Of a DNA stretch of 64,000 nucleotides, positions 34,655-46,960 are shown piece after piece (within the stretch, counting starts at the first letter, position 1; the number at the start of each line of letters is the position of its first letter). The stretch is from Cliona cf. orientalis. Taxonomy: Eukaryota; Porifera; Demospongiae; Clionaida; Clionaidae. Location: contig OZ005690.1 in assembly GCA_963930775.1 (NCBI GenBank), positions 9,884,411 through 9,948,410 on the forward strand. The letters run 5' to 3'. The notes below the pieces were generated by a model. It did no database searches and was not told where the DNA came from. It was given only the letters and a program-made list of their open reading frames with translations. The position numbers were made by a program, and so were the translations under genes.

Positions 34655-34798
34655 CTGCACTCCTGTGCATGCATTCTTTATTATTATGGCTTGAGAGGCT
34701 GATCTATCATTGTATTTCATGCTAGTCCCAGCTTGTTGCCCGAAAGGGCCTGTGGGTGAGACCGTGCAAAATTCTTCGTGGAGAGTGGTTCATGTGAG

Positions 34799-34920
34799 CT
34801 AGCCTCGTATCCTAGGCCATGGGAGGAGGGCAAAAAAGTGTACAGTCGTTTGCGGCACCCCAGGTTTTCTTGGGAAAGTTGGCGCATGCGCATGCACTAG
34901 GTACCAGGCCCTCTATTCTC
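34799..34920. repeat. TAGCCTCG-family left end, solitary
   Basis: AGCTAGCCTCGTATCCTAGG resembles the family terminus, and CTAGGTACCAGGCCCT about 100 bp on may be an inner arm. No right end or target duplication was found. Confidence 0.4.
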
Positions 34921-35034
34921 AGCATAAGTGTGACCTAATTATTATGACATGAGTACACATGGGTAGCTGTGAGTAATGAGGTTTGTAACCATTGTTATTT
35001 ATTTGCATGCCGTGGGTAGCTATAATAATAATAA

Positions 35035-35290
35035 AGCCACTTCAACTTAATACTCTGTTTCTCGGGCCCGACCGACCCTACTTTCAGAGAAAACTTTTGT
35101 TAGTTTTGAGGTCGGAGGTCGGGTTTAATTGCGTTCTGAGCATGCGCAATAGACTTTTGGAGATAAAAACTCGATTATTGACCTAGGATACGCCCAGTTA
35201 ATTGAATTTATTTTCATTTACAAGCCGGCCTACCGACCCTATCCTGAGGAGAGGCCAGCCCGAGAAACAGAATATTAAATTGAAGTGGCC
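35035..35290. mobile_element. GGCCA-ended TIR element, 256 bp, TAA target duplication
   Basis: AGCCACTTCAACTTAATACT at the left pairs with the inverse of GGCCACTTCAATTTAATATT at the right; TCTGTTTCTCGGGC follows on both arms. TAA flanks both ends. A TWA target is typical of PIF/Harbinger elements (inference). Confidence 0.78.
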
Positions 35291-35495
35291 TAATAATAGT
35301 AGTCTCACCCCACTCCCCCCAAATTTTTGCATATCATTAATAATATTATTATCAGATTCAGTGATACACAATGTCCATGGATTGCTACAACAATGTCATT
35401 GTCATACAAATGGAAGTCTAAAAAGTAGCCAGCTACTGCTAACAGAATAAATTTATGGACTTGAAGTGCCGATGAATGTTAAAAATGCTTCACCC

Positions 35496-36293
35496 TCACC
35501 AGCTAGTTGGTTGAAATCTTTCTCTGTGCATAGCTTCATAAAATGGCAAAACTTCTTGATAGACATCTTGTGCCTCCTTTGAAAGTTCCTCAAACATTAC
35601 AGAATTGCTGCGGGGTTTCAAAAATCCAGAACTTGCCATCACAGTGCCAAAAAATTCCTTATAATACTTATACGATAACCAGTCTTGGATCTCACCAGGT
35701 TGCCAGGTCAGCATTTTCTCGTCAAATTCAAGTCCAGTCTCTCTGCAATAGTGCTCCATGATAGCTTTAGGGTGCTCCAAGAGATCATCAGCATCTATAA
35801 CTAGGGGGTGTGGCTCTATGGTCTGCTGTACAACTTTGTAAAAGTTGTAGAGCTGTTTTATACCAATATCGTTGAGAGGAGAGGTGAGACCGCATCTTTC
35901 ACTCGCCCGGACGAGCGATGGAATTGATTTGAGTGGGTGCCTGATCAGGAATGTGTGCTTGAAATGCGTAAACCCGCCCTCTATGTACTTATCGTATTTT
36001 CCTTCGATGTAGAAAGCGAGCTCCTTGGCGAAGACCGCCTCGTATCCGTCATATTCTCTGAGAAGTTCTGCAGCTGCTGCTTCGTATGTTGCACTGTCGT
36101 CGAGTTCCGATTGGTTGGGGTGATGCGTGCTTCCAGTCCGTCTGTCGGGACCGTAGTAGTAGGCGCGTAGGTGGGGCTCACTAAACACCTTGACGCTATC
36201 TAGTTCGCGAATGGATCGTTCGAATGCCGTGGAGAGGCTCCGTGGGGAAGACCAGAGCAGGACGCGTCGAGAGGGTTGCAACTGGTGATCCAT
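35496..36293 (-). CDS. P-loop sulfotransferase-fold protein
   Basis: A 265-residue intronless frame. VLLWSSPRSLSTAFERSI (residues 11-28) is the 5'-phosphosulfate loop and FLIRHPLKSIPSL (115-127) the 3'-phosphate loop of PAPS-dependent sulfotransferases. The family is a soluble sulfotransferase-like group found scattered in marine animals, fungi and bacteria, often mislabelled as branched-chain aminotransferase-like. No signal peptide or membrane anchor is present, which argues against a Golgi carbohydrate sulfotransferase. Substrate unknown. The frame is intact with both cofactor loops, so activity is plausible. It stands alone among transposons; no partner gene is adjacent. Confidence 0.82.
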   Translation of the reverse strand: MDHQLQPSRRVLLWSSPRSLSTAFERSIRELDSVKVFSEPHLRAYYYGPDRRTGSTHHPNQSELDDSATYEAAAAELLREYDGYEAVFAKELAFYIEGKYDKYIEGGFTHFKHTFLIRHPLKSIPSLVRASERCGLTSPLNDIGIKQLYNFYKVVQQTIEPHPLVIDADDLLEHPKAIMEHYCRETGLEFDEKMLTWQPGEIQDWLSYKYYKEFFGTVMASSGFLKPRSNSVMFEELSKEAQDVYQEVLPFYEAMHRERFQPTSW

Positions 36294-36431
36294 CGATCAT
36301 TCCAAGAGTCTGAGAGAAACGGCGGTTTAGGGGGACGCTAATTATAGGTCCCCATCGTGGGCGTTCACGGGGATAGCACGTGCGCATGCGCATGCGGTAA
36401 CGACACACGGAAAAGGTCGTCAAAATGTTTA

Positions 36432-36875
36432 GGGGGCTTGTCCAAAGTCCTTGTGGAAAAATTAACGTCAGTATGACGTTAGGGGGGAGGGGGTCTTGGT
36501 CCAGGACGTTTTACAATTGCATTGCCAGCAAACTTTAGCTTTAGTTGTGATTATGCATTCTTGTGGTTGAACAAGTCTAGACACACCTCCAGCAGTATCA
36601 AAAATTGCACTTTAGTGACAGCTGTATCAAGTGCTACATAGCTAAAACTGTGCACCTAGCTGCAGGCAAGCAAGAAACTATTAAAGAACCACAGGTATGC
36701 AATTATTATCCATGCAGACATAGCTAGCACTGTAGAGAATGCAAAATGTGTAGGCTAAATGGAGCAGAATTAGAGTTTCAGTATTGAATCTAAGCTGAAA
36801 TGCTGTGACGTTAAGAGAGGGGGGTAAATGTCATAATGACGTTAATTTTTCCACAAGGACTTTGGGCAAGGCCCC
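36432..36875. mobile_element. GGGGCTTG TIR element, 444 bp, TTA target duplication
   Basis: GGGGGCTTGTCCAAAGTCCT and the inverse of GGGGCCTTGCCCAAAGTCCT, continuing through TGTGGAAAAATTAACGTCA on both arms; TTA on both sides. TWA target, PIF/Harbinger-like (inference). No coding. Confidence 0.85.
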
Positions 36876-37276
36876 TTACGACATCTGAGGCCACTCTCAT
36901 GAGATTTCAATGCCATGGAAGTGCAGGCCTGCATGCAGCCGGGGCTAGCCTTAAGCTTAGGGAGAGGGGGTATATTTGCTCAGTGTGGGTAAATTTCTAT
37001 AGCTACTGATTTGATTAGTTAATGAGATTGTTTGCAGCAGAATTAGGTAAATGAATGATGAGAAGGTATTATAATCTACATAAAAGAGAGTGCACATTTT
37101 ACATGATCAGAAAGTGTTTGAAGATCAGCATCTTCGAGTAATTCTATCAATCCATTTCAATCCTGGGAGTACCCTTGTGGCTTCTTGCTGATGAATTCTC
37201 AATGAATGTTTGTTTGAGGCACTCTTCTTCAGGATTACCACGGTATTGTTGTTCCAGCACACTATCTTAATTGTTA

Positions 37277-37523
37277 GGCCAATCAAACTACATTGTTAGT
37301 TTCTCGTCCACCCGTTTTTATATTTCTATGCGGGTAGGCGGCCATTATTCATTATTCATTGTTCAATATTATGGCATTTTGAGGGTGTGGTTTCCTGGAA
37401 CCGCCCAAATAATTAGCAAAAAAGAGGTGTGGCTGGTGTTTCAAGGCAATAATGAAGGCAGAAGCGATAGGTTGAAACAGACGCGGGCGGTGACGAGAAA
37501 CTAACAATCAAATTTGTGTGGCC
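37277..37523. mobile_element. GGCCA-ended TIR element, 247 bp, TTA target duplication
   Basis: GGCCAATCAAACTACATTGT and the inverse of GGCCACACAAATTTGATTGT; TTAGTTTCTCGTC follows on both arms. TTA flanks both ends. It shares the GGCCA end and the TTTCTCG block with the element at 35035. Confidence 0.85.
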
Positions 37524-37744
37524 TTACGTTAACATCACTACAAACTAAATTGGCAGCTAGCATTCGGTGCTTGGTATCATTCACTAGCTCTTCTCTTTTC
37601 CTTTTTCCTCATCCTCATGCATACTTGAGTATTAATTAATTTTAGCAACTGTATCAACTCTAGTAGCTAACTTATAATTATCTACAAAGTCATAATAATT
37701 ATCACCAAAACAGTTACAGCATACAACTAGAGCTCTGTAGAGCA

Positions 37745-38345
37745 CATACCCCGCGCGCACATTGCGCAATTTATAAATTTACTTTCGGTGCATGGGCCTA
37801 AAATTAATTGAGAGAAATAGTGGAAATGCTGCTTACTAAGTTGCTGGGGGTCCCGCCGGGTGACACTTGAAAAGCGCTCTCTGCACCCAGACATGTACTT
37901 TTACCTATATTAATTTTGTTGTAATATCAAATAGCTATCTTACATTATAATTGGTTCCATAGGGCCTTCAGATTTCGGGACAGTCACTATAAGAGACGTC
38001 ACGAGCATTGTTTAGAACATCGACGATCTTTACCATGGCCACTTAGTTGTGCGCATGAGCAGAGAGCACAATGGCATGCATAATGCATTGATGGGCACTG
38101 TCGATAGGCGTGGCTACGGTGGCCAACAAAAAAAAACACTATTTGTGACGCTCGTGGACCGTATCCCTCGATTTGACGCACACTGAAGCCAGTTTTTCGC
38201 CAAATACGATTGATTCGTTGTACTTACGAGTCGCTTAGACGCCTACATCTCGAGATATGGCGATTTTTGTGCTAACGACAACAACAACGACGACAACGAC
38301 ACGACCGATTACTTTACCCCCTTGCGCATGCGCACGGGGTAAATA
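37745..38345. repeat. Possible large foldback with ACCCCGYGCGCA ends
   Basis: ATACCCCGCGCGCACATTGC near 37748 and GCGCATGCGCACGGGGTAAA near 38330 are imperfect inverses. The right part contains ACAACAACGACGACAACGAC. No target duplication was defined. Confidence 0.35.
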
Positions 38346-39516
38346 TTATGTGGTATGTATATAATTATTATGACATTGTTTGAGAGTGTGTGTCACTTAA
38401 TGTACATGCGTGTGCATAACAATAATAGCTAATAATTATTGTGCATGATATTTGTGTGTGTATGACATTGTGTGCATGTTGGTAGCTAATTACCAAAATT
38501 AATTTTGATTGCTTGTTAGATAACATTGTTATAGAGGCAGCAGCCACATGCACTATCGGATGAAAACTGCTGACAGTGTGCATGGTGCCTTTTCACTCCC
38601 TTGAGGTATTTGGCTTGATTTCAGAATCTGCATAATAATAATATTATTACGACATTGTGGCTATGAATTCATTAATGATAATAGCTACCACTCATTAGTG
38701 TAATCCAAATGTCACTCCAATTTAGCTCATTTATTCTAGCCTGCTCTCATCCAGGCTTAGCAGTGCACAACCATTAATTCTGGCATCTAAATAAGTTTCA
38801 GCGAAAGTAAAAATTGAATATTGTGTATACTGTATATCTATAGCAGGAAACTTTTAAAGGAGGAAACTTTTGTGGATATCAATCTAGGAAGGGAGCATTT
38901 TACGGAGAAAATTTTCGTTGATAAGTATGATAATAAGATAAGTATGTGTTCAAGTGTTACGAATGACATTGACTGCATGTGTGCCTTATAAAGGTAACTA
39001 AAGACGTTTAGTGTATTAATTCAGAACTGAGTGTGTACGTATTGCTTATCCACCATTCATCAATATCTTCGCTGCAACATTGTGAACTGAAGGATACGCT
39101 TGGCAGCGATTACAGTCTTATTCGTGGCATGCTGATTACTGAAAACTACATCTATAATAGCTCAATCGTTTTGCATAATATCTGCGCATTAATTTTATCC
39201 TAGCTAATTCAATAATGACCTCTGGATCATACTGAATAAAGTGCTAGGCCAATTGTTTATAATAGAGTAACATGTATGTCCTTGCAATCTTAGATAAAAT
39301 AGCTCACCCTCACTTTGTTGACCTGTTGGTATAATATATTATAGTGCTTGTGGCTGTTATACAACATCTCTTGTAAATTTAAATCTGTTTACATCAACAT
39401 TTACAGGTGATTAGTACCTAGCTAGTTGTACTCCACAATCTTAGGAAATTCATTTATAAAAGGCCCCTAGATCAATAAATCTGATCACAGAATCTGTGTT
39501 CCAATAAATTAATATG
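38346..39516. other. Gene-free stretch
   Basis: AT-rich, with a faint TATAGCAGGAAACTTTT near 38840 that may be an old TACCGTA-type end. Nothing else is supported. Confidence 0.5.
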
Positions 39517-39992
39517 CCCTCAGTAGCAATTATTTACTTTTTTGCGGTAATTGTGGTGTAATTACCAGAAAATTCAGGGCCTCCACGGAGCCATCCTGAT
39601 ACTTGAAAATCGGTAAGCATGTATCTATAGCGACCTTATAAGCAGTGTGTTGCCTTATAGTAGCGATGTCCGAACTTTATGCGTTCTCTAGGCTGACATA
39701 ATCCTGTAGATATAATATATTCTACTACATAGCCCTGCGCTATACATACACCAAGAGCAGCGTGCTGCTGGACCAATCTGAAGTTCGGAAGCTGTACTGC
39801 TCTGTTGAATTCTTTTCTCTATGATTGAAGCTTCGAAATTTAATATCACTATATAGTCTGAGGTTGAGAGCCACTCACAGACTCCCGGTGATCCGAGTCT
39901 AGTCTGCGATATGTGATGTAGACTGTGAACCCACTATAATGATGACCTTTACAATAATAATATACCATTATCACCATGCTGCTACTGAGGAC
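39517..39992 (+). repeat. Dispersed CCCAGTA repeat, copy 1
   Basis: Matches 48529-49063 in the same orientation and 59549-60001 inverted. Shared landmarks in order: AGTAGCAATT, AATTCAGGGCCTC, GCTATA near the centre, TGAAGTTCGGAAG, GATTGAAGCTTCGAAA, ACTGRGGA. The most diverged of the three. Confidence 0.7.
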
Positions 39993-41910
39993 ACGGTCAA
40001 GTTTTCATACTTAGTACAAGGCATGATAATTATTATTATTGTGGAAGAGATCAGAGTTTCCCTCTGAGTTAAATAAATTTAGTATGCTCAGTACTTATAA
40101 CTGCATGCAGGCCTGACTGAAACAGTAGCTAGTAATAAAATACAAACCTCTTATTATTGGTGCGTAGGATAGTGTGAGCTCATTGTATGGTGGTTTGATT
40201 CCATCCAGAGTTATTAAGTGCAAGAGATAAGGGAAATCTTCACATAGAGGCCGTGCTAGGAGCAAGCAGTTGGGTATCCCTCGGTCTGGTTTGAAGTTGT
40301 CAAGTTCTGTTTTAGTTAGCTACCTACGACACAAAATCGAAATAGCACTATGCCATGAACAATATAATTGCTGCAATGCCTACATTCACGGTATCTAATT
40401 ACATGACATTGTATAATACTGTTGACTGCATGACCACTGCTTTTTGGGGATGAATCTCCCACTGGCCATCCATCAGTTTAGTCCACTTCCCCTGATCAAG
40501 GCCAACTCTGATTGTGTTTCCATCCAATTCAACAACCTGGTAGCAGTCAGCAATGAACCCCTGCTGCTCAGGGTACTTCTTGCTCACATACTACATTTAT
40601 ACATATATACATGTTAATTATTATTATAGCTATTATTATAATAATGAATAGCTTACATTTATGTGTGTGCCAGTATTCCAGGTGAACACTACATGAATTT
40701 CGACATTATGTCTCTGCTGACTTTGATTACTACAATAGATTAGCTGATTGTAGTACCGCCTCTCTGAATCTGGGTTCTCATCAATGACACCAACTCCAGA
40801 GAAACCTTTCATATCATCTATGGCTCCATAAAACACATCGGCATTAAAGCCACCCCCCAGTGGCTTGAATTTGTAGGGGAGGGACTTCTCATCACTAAAT
40901 GCTCGTACTATTTTAAGCTTTGAGAGATTCCGTTTAGCACTTCAATGCTGGATCTCAACTATGATAGGCTTACTGAAGATACACTGAGGCTCGCAGCGTA
41001 GCCAAAAGATGGCACTGACTAGATTAGTGTTCTCAGGGATCTCATAGTCCCCAGCAAGAGAAACTTTGATGAAAATGGTACAATGCTGTAAGCCTTCTGG
41101 TAAGCTGCCTGCGTGGATATGAAGCTTCAAGCCATATTCCACTCGACAAGCTGACCTTGAGGAGAGTATACAACCACACTCGTTTCATCACACACTTCTA
41201 CACCAGATAATTTCCACACATCTGATTATTATAATATAATATGGTAATTCAAAATTTCATTTATTGGGATGCAGAGCCTGAGCGAGCCCCACATAAACGG
41301 TACAGCTGTGTGCGAATTTTATGCTATAATTATGGTACATCGGTCACGCAAAATTATGTGCAAATCAACGCAATGACTGCGAAAATGTGCGGTCCTTTTC
41401 ACCTCGGAATGGCTATAGCATTACGATTGTGTGTGGATTCCTGTGTGTATACAATGCACATCCTTCTTTATACTTCCACTCATGGAATAGGTGATCCTAC
41501 TTAAGATATTGTCTTTCCTGTTTTTGTGAGGTGGCAGTAGAGATTATAGATAAGCAAACCAGACACAGGTGTGTGTTTCCCTGCTCCCAAATCACAGTGT
41601 AATGTTATATTGGGGCTCCACTCAGCTATATAATTATACACATCAGTGACATTATCCATCTCTCTCCACTCCATTTATTCATACCAGTTGAAGCTTCTCT
41701 CTCTCTTGGCGTCTCTTCAGTAGATGTCTGCTCACTGGTCCTATCAGGTATAGACACTGCTGCTCCATCTTCACTGCCTGCCTCTACAACAAAATCAATT
41801 CAGTACATTAAGTGATAGCTATCATAATATAGTATCCACGTAGGGAGCTCAGGAATAACAGTATAATTATTATGATCCAGGCTCAGTGAATGTTGAAACA
41901 AAAAACCCTA

Positions 41911-42101
41911 TACCGTAAATCGTGAATATTTCGTGTCTAAAATATTTCATGCGATAAATTTTCGTGTTAAATAATTTTTGGACAAACGACCCTGTACCTC
42001 ATTATCGTTAATATTGCGCATGTATTTTCGTGCGTTTAATTTTCGCACAAGCCAGGCTGTCCGAAAATATTTTAACATCGAAATATTCGCGATTTACGGT
42101 A
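41911..42101. mobile_element. TACCGTA-type MITE (TACCGTAAATCG variant), 191 bp
   Basis: TACCGTAAATCGTGAATATT and the inverse of TACCGTAAATCGCGAATATT, with TTTCG and CGAAA blocks throughout. It lies in an intron of the decayed metzincin gene. Confidence 0.85.
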
Positions 42102-42677
42102 ATAGCTAACCAGAGGCTGAGATGATGGTCCATAAGTTATAACTGGAGCATACTAAATTAAATTATGGTATAATTACTATTAATAACATTAGTATAATTG
42201 CTTACTATACATAGCACTCAAAAAATCCAAATCAACTTTTGAAGGTTCCGTGACCACACTTCTATCTCGCTCATGAATGCCATACAAGGCTGCTTTCAGC
42301 TCTTTAGAGAAAAATTTGGACTGTTTGTCCAAAACTTCTTTACTAGAGTAGCCCTTTGTTAGCCAACTCTTGTTAAACCTGCAAAAATAAGAGGCAACAT
42401 TAACTAGCCATAATACCATTGTGTCCCAGGTAAGTGTCCATGGCTGCTTAAACATAACTCATGATTAATTTTGGCAACATGGGCACTTACCTAGGATATC
42501 AATTATTGCATACATTTGTATAGAAGCTGCTACATCAACTCCTTGAAATGTGGTACATGGGTGCTTACCCAGGAGTGGGCGCTTATCTATGATACCGGTA
42601 TAATATGCAGTAATTCCAGACAATCTTCCTAAGCTAAGGCTATGGAAGCAGCTGGTATTATTATAAAACTTACACAG

Positions 42678-43766
42678 GTAAAATTGGTAAAATTAGTAAT
42701 TATTTTGTTGCTGGAGGCGACGGCAGTGACAAGGGTAATGTTGGTAAATTGGTAAAGTTAGTACCGGTAATTATTATTTTGGTGCTGGAGGCGACGTCAG
42801 TGAATAGGGTAATGTTGGTAAAGCTTGTAATATTGGTAAAATTAGTAATTATTTTGTTGCTGGAGGCGAAGGCAGTGAAAAGGGTAATGTTGGTAAAGCT
42901 GGTAAAATTGGTGAAGTTAGTAATTATTTTGGTGCTGGAGGTGACGGTAGTGAATAGGGTAATATTGGTAAAGCTGGTAAAATTGGTAAAGTTAGTAATT
43001 ATTTTATTGCTGGAGGTGACGGCAGTGAAAAGGGTAATGTTGGTAAAATTGGTAAAGTTAGTAATTTTGGTGCTGGAGGCGACGGCAGCGATAAGGGTAA
43101 TGTTGGTAAAGCTTGTATAGCTAATTGGCAAAGTTAGTGATTATTATGGTGCTAGAGGCGACGGCAGCGACAAGAGTAATGCTGGTAAAGCTGGTAAAAT
43201 TGGTGAAGTTAGTAATTGTTTTGGTGCTGGAGGCGACGGCAGTGAATAGGGTAATGCTGGTATAAAGCTGGTAAAATTGGTAAAGTTAGTAATTCTTTTG
43301 TTGCTGGAGGCAACGGCAGTGAAAAGGGTAATGTTGGTAAAATTGGTAAAGTTAGAAGCTAATTTTGGTGCTGGAGGTGACGGCAGCAAAAAGGGTAATG
43401 TTGGTAAAGCTGATATAATTGGTAGAGTTAGTAATTTTGGTGCCATAGGTGACAGCAGCGATAAGGTAAAGTTGGTAATATTAGTGCTGTAGGCGACGGC
43501 AGTGAAAAGGGTAATGTTGGTAAAGCTGATAAAATTGGTGAAGTTAGTAATTATTTTGTTGCTGGAGGCGACGGCAGTGAAGAGGGTAATGTTGGTAAAG
43601 CTGGTAAAATTGGTCAAGTTAGTAATTATTTTGGTGCTGGAGGCGACGGCAGCGGCAAGGGTATAATGTTGGTAATTTACCAGCTTTAGTAAAGCTGGTA
43701 AAATTGGTAAAGTTAATTAGTAATTTTGGTGCTGGACTGCAGCAACAAGGGTAATATTGGTAATGT
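42678..43766. repeat. Minisatellite, about 15 units of roughly 75 bp
   Basis: Unit landmarks: GGTAATGTTGGTAAAGCTGG, AAATTGGTAAAGTTAGTAAT, TATTTTGGTGCTGGAGGCGA, CGGCAGTGAAAAGG. Spacing between GGAGGCGACGG copies is mostly 69-80 bp with one short unit of about 44. It lies in an intron of the metzincin pseudogene. Long frames on both strands (Asn-Phe-Thr-rich and Val-Lys-Leu-rich) follow from the period being close to a multiple of three. Confidence 0.93.
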
Positions 43767-44707
43767 TTGTGCTCTCTTCTCTCTCTCTCCCCTTGGACTG
43801 ACATACAAACAAGAAATAAAAGCAGCATGTCATGCAGCTACACGAGAGAATGTCCCCTGAATGTTGGAATCATAACAGTGAACAGACTAAGCATATCATA
43901 ATATTATTATACGTCTTGAGACTTATAAGTGTTATTGTACTTCATGTAACGTCATTATTAGCAAAATTAGATGCCATTCAGATATGCTTAGCCTGTTAAT
44001 GCATGTATACTATATTATTGTACGTAGCGGTTATATATTTACCAATAGTGCATAACACTGCCCGAGTCATAGAGTTTAGCACCACCATCCATTAGACCTT
44101 CTTTAGGCTGCCACTCAGCAAATCTGCATGTCTCCCAGGTCAAGACGCATCTTGCTCATGTCAATGTAGTCTTTGATCTCAGTCCAAAAGTCAGAACGCT
44201 GATGCTCATGTTCCAAGCCCAATACATGGCCAAACTGATGGACAATCAGGTGCTCTTGATACTTCTTGTCCTGATGGCTGAGGTCAAGGTACACCTGAGT
44301 TGATCCCTTACCTTCAATATAGCCAATGGTAGAATCACTTTGTCCTCTCTCTTTGCAATGACAAGGTTCCGTAAAGTTAATGCAATACGTACTTTTGAAA
44401 GCTTACCATTCAATTCTACAATGATATCTGAGTCTTCATCATCTATTTCAAATCGTGGAATGTGGTTGGATCCCTCACTAACACTACCATTGGACCATCT
44501 ATTGGCACACTGCATCAACTTCGTCAGCTCAACGTTCCAACAACTAAGTAAATGTTGATTCTTTAGCTGTACTTTAAGCACCTTCTTCCTCCACAGTCTA
44601 CGTTCATAGGGCAGGGTAGCTGGAGCAAAGCCTGTCTCAGCAGCTGAAGTGGCAGGCGGTGACTTCGTCTTTGGTGCAAACTCCACAGTACCAGACACAT
44701 AATTTTC

Positions 44708-46636
44708 CTGCACAATTATTATTCTAATCAATAAACTATGACATTAATTGTACTATCATGATGATGTACGTCTGTTTTGTCATCCAGTTTCACTCTTTCC
44801 TCTGGATCTATCATGTTCATTCTTTTATTCCCCTTTCCCTATAGACAATAATATTATGTGTGATACGTATAATTATAATGTCTGCATGATCATGTTTAAC
44901 TTAATAATAATAATAATCATGGAGCTGAAACGGTATACTATTATTTTCAGGGCGACATTTTTCTTATTATAGAGTCGGTAGACTCTATAAGTAGGGATGG
45001 CGTGGACATTCCATATAATTATTATAATTATAATACATTACAAACACTCAAATATCTCAAAACAGGTAGCTAGCTTATGAAATTTTTAATGTGTCAAAAT
45101 CAGAATCTCCAGCAAATTATCTATCTAACAAGACCAAGATCATTTCATCACATGCCAGAACCAGATGTCCAAAAAATAGCCATTTGTCATTCTTTCTCAA
45201 AAGCTGGTTTGGGAGCACCTGATTGTTTCCATGGATGTTTCGGGTCTGCTAGATAGATGTTCAGGCATAGATTATGAAAGTTAAAAATCTTAAAGTTTAA
45301 GTTGCTCTGAGTTATTAATGTTTTTGTAATGATATTAGTCACTGGACTTGCGCTAAGCTGCTCGCTGAATAACAGTAGGGTAACTTGTAGAAAAGGTTGA
45401 TAGAATAGTAGGATGATGGCACAATATTATTATTATAGGAATGATTCCAATACACAAAACGCTAGTCTATTATAGAAACCGAACACATAGTAACACATTA
45501 ACACAACAAACATAACAATGGCACATCCAGAAATAATAATATAGTTAGCACATGCATTAGCACACACAAGTGATAGCACAACCTAGCAACTGGATACTAT
45601 ACGTACATGTAGACACAAAGATCAACACATATGACTGTAGATACTATAATACTATTATGGTAAGTTGTTTAGGCCATGCCTATTTTGATATTATGTTGCA
45701 CGAGCCTGACTGACTCTGATTTTCTGTTCCAAGGATTAAAAATGATAATTAGCATTTACGTAATATTTCATCATGCTTAGGCACGTGAGCAACAGCATGT
45801 GCTCAGCCCAGCAAAAATGGCTGCCAGCTTCGCTTGCCTGAATGTAGCTATAGCTAATATCGTAACAATCGAGCTAGTCGAATGTCAAGTGCAACTGGGA
45901 AGACTCTTTTGGAAACATCTACAAAAGCAAGTGAAAGGTCCATGGTTTCTATAGAAATCACTGGTCATATGACTATCATTGTTATTTTTAAACCTAGCTA
46001 CCTAGCTACCGACCTGAATTGCAAGCCATTTCTGCCCGCGCAACAGAAGATCAAGTAGGTATGGCCTTACTAGCAAGTCACATGTAGGGAATTTGGAATA
46101 CTATTCATTATTTACGACTATGGATTATATTATAGCACTAGCGCTATGATTCAACAAACAGTATAAAATTTAAGTGTTTAGCCGCAACATAATTTAACCC
46201 CCAATTGTGGGCATAGCTAGAGGTGACAGAAGGTCACTGCGGATAATATATAATTATGCTAATGGGCCAGCAGTGACCGCTACCATGCAAACATATCTAG
46301 TGTAGCGATGTACATATCCAATTCCAACCAGCCATGCATGAATACCTTTTTAAAACTCTAAAAGTATCTATGGACTAGCGGACTGGGTCTAAAAATTAAA
46401 CTGTCCATGCTTTGTCTACATAATATGATATTATCATGTGCCTAGATCATTGTCATTCGGGCTACCGCAGTCATTTTATATTAGCTACCAAGGTAGCTAT
46501 AATTTGCTAACCTTAGTTTGACTTCATAGAGAAAACTGGTGGCCCGAGGCTCCTGGCATCGTTTTGTCCACTGGGGGATTTATCATTACGCGAAGAAGGT
46601 TCCTGTCACGATCGTGCCCGCCCATGCACGGTCTAA
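44708..46636. other. Gene-free stretch
   Basis: AT-rich, low in recognisable repeats. I could not find a 5' exon of the metzincin gene here. Confidence 0.5.
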
Positions 46637-46960
46637 TGCACCTGTCAATGGTATGCCCCACCACCCCTACATGGGGCAAATATGGGGACAATGTAGGAGA
46701 TATGCAAAATCAAGCCTGCCCTAGGGGTGGGGCATTGTCACGCCCAAAAATCAAGTGCTAATCAATAATCTTGAAGCTAACACAATGGGCGAAGGTCAAG
46801 AAGTAAGCCAGCTGGTGACAAAGAATAGAATATGTGGGGGCTTTGCATAGCTTGAAGTGCCCCAGGGGTGGGGACTTATTGAAATTCGAAAGGAACAATC
46901 CCCACCTTGCCCCACATTGGCCCCATGTAGGGGTAGTGGGGCATACCATTGACAGGTGCA
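46637..46960. mobile_element. TGCACCTG TIR element, 324 bp, TAA target duplication
   Basis: TGCACCTGTCAATGGTATGC and its exact inverse, arms continuing CCCACYACCCCTACATGGGG. TAA flanks both ends (46634-46636, 46961-46963). The centre repeats GGGGTGGGG. TWA-target, PIF/Harbinger-like (inference). Small frames on both strands are arm translations. Confidence 0.88.

Larger units (their letters stand above)
40148..44707 (-). pseudogene. Metzincin protease / ZU5-like gene, decayed
   Basis: Exon-like blocks: 44043-44707, 42206-42378, 41685-41782, about 40657-41227, 40420-40590 and about 40148-40320. The first carries PATLPYERRLWRK, a zinc motif HQFGHVLGLEHEH (44226-44240) and a Met-turn SVMHYW, so the fold is a metzincin (astacin-like layout). 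The catalytic Glu of HExxH is Gln (CAG for GAG), and the reading frame breaks at about 44375 (before FTEPCHCKERG) and about 44127. The second ends in DLDFLSAMYS. The fourth resembles a ZU5-like domain (GLKLHIHAGSLPEG, SAIFWLRCEPQC) and is cut by TGA at 40942-40944 where kin have Cys, then runs open to its donor. The fifth reads KKYPEQQGFIADCYQVVEL. Splice sites survive. Several independent lesions indicate a recent pseudogene; a 5' exon is probably missing. Confidence 0.75.

Noticed and set aside
40942..40944. Selenocysteine TGA in the ZU5-like exon
   Set aside because: It replaces a Cys, but other frameshifts in the same gene and no visible SECIS argue for decay.
42700..43617. Asn-Phe-Thr repeat proteins (-) and Val-Lys-Leu repeat proteins (+)
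   Set aside because: Artefact of a minisatellite with a period near a multiple of three, located in an intron.
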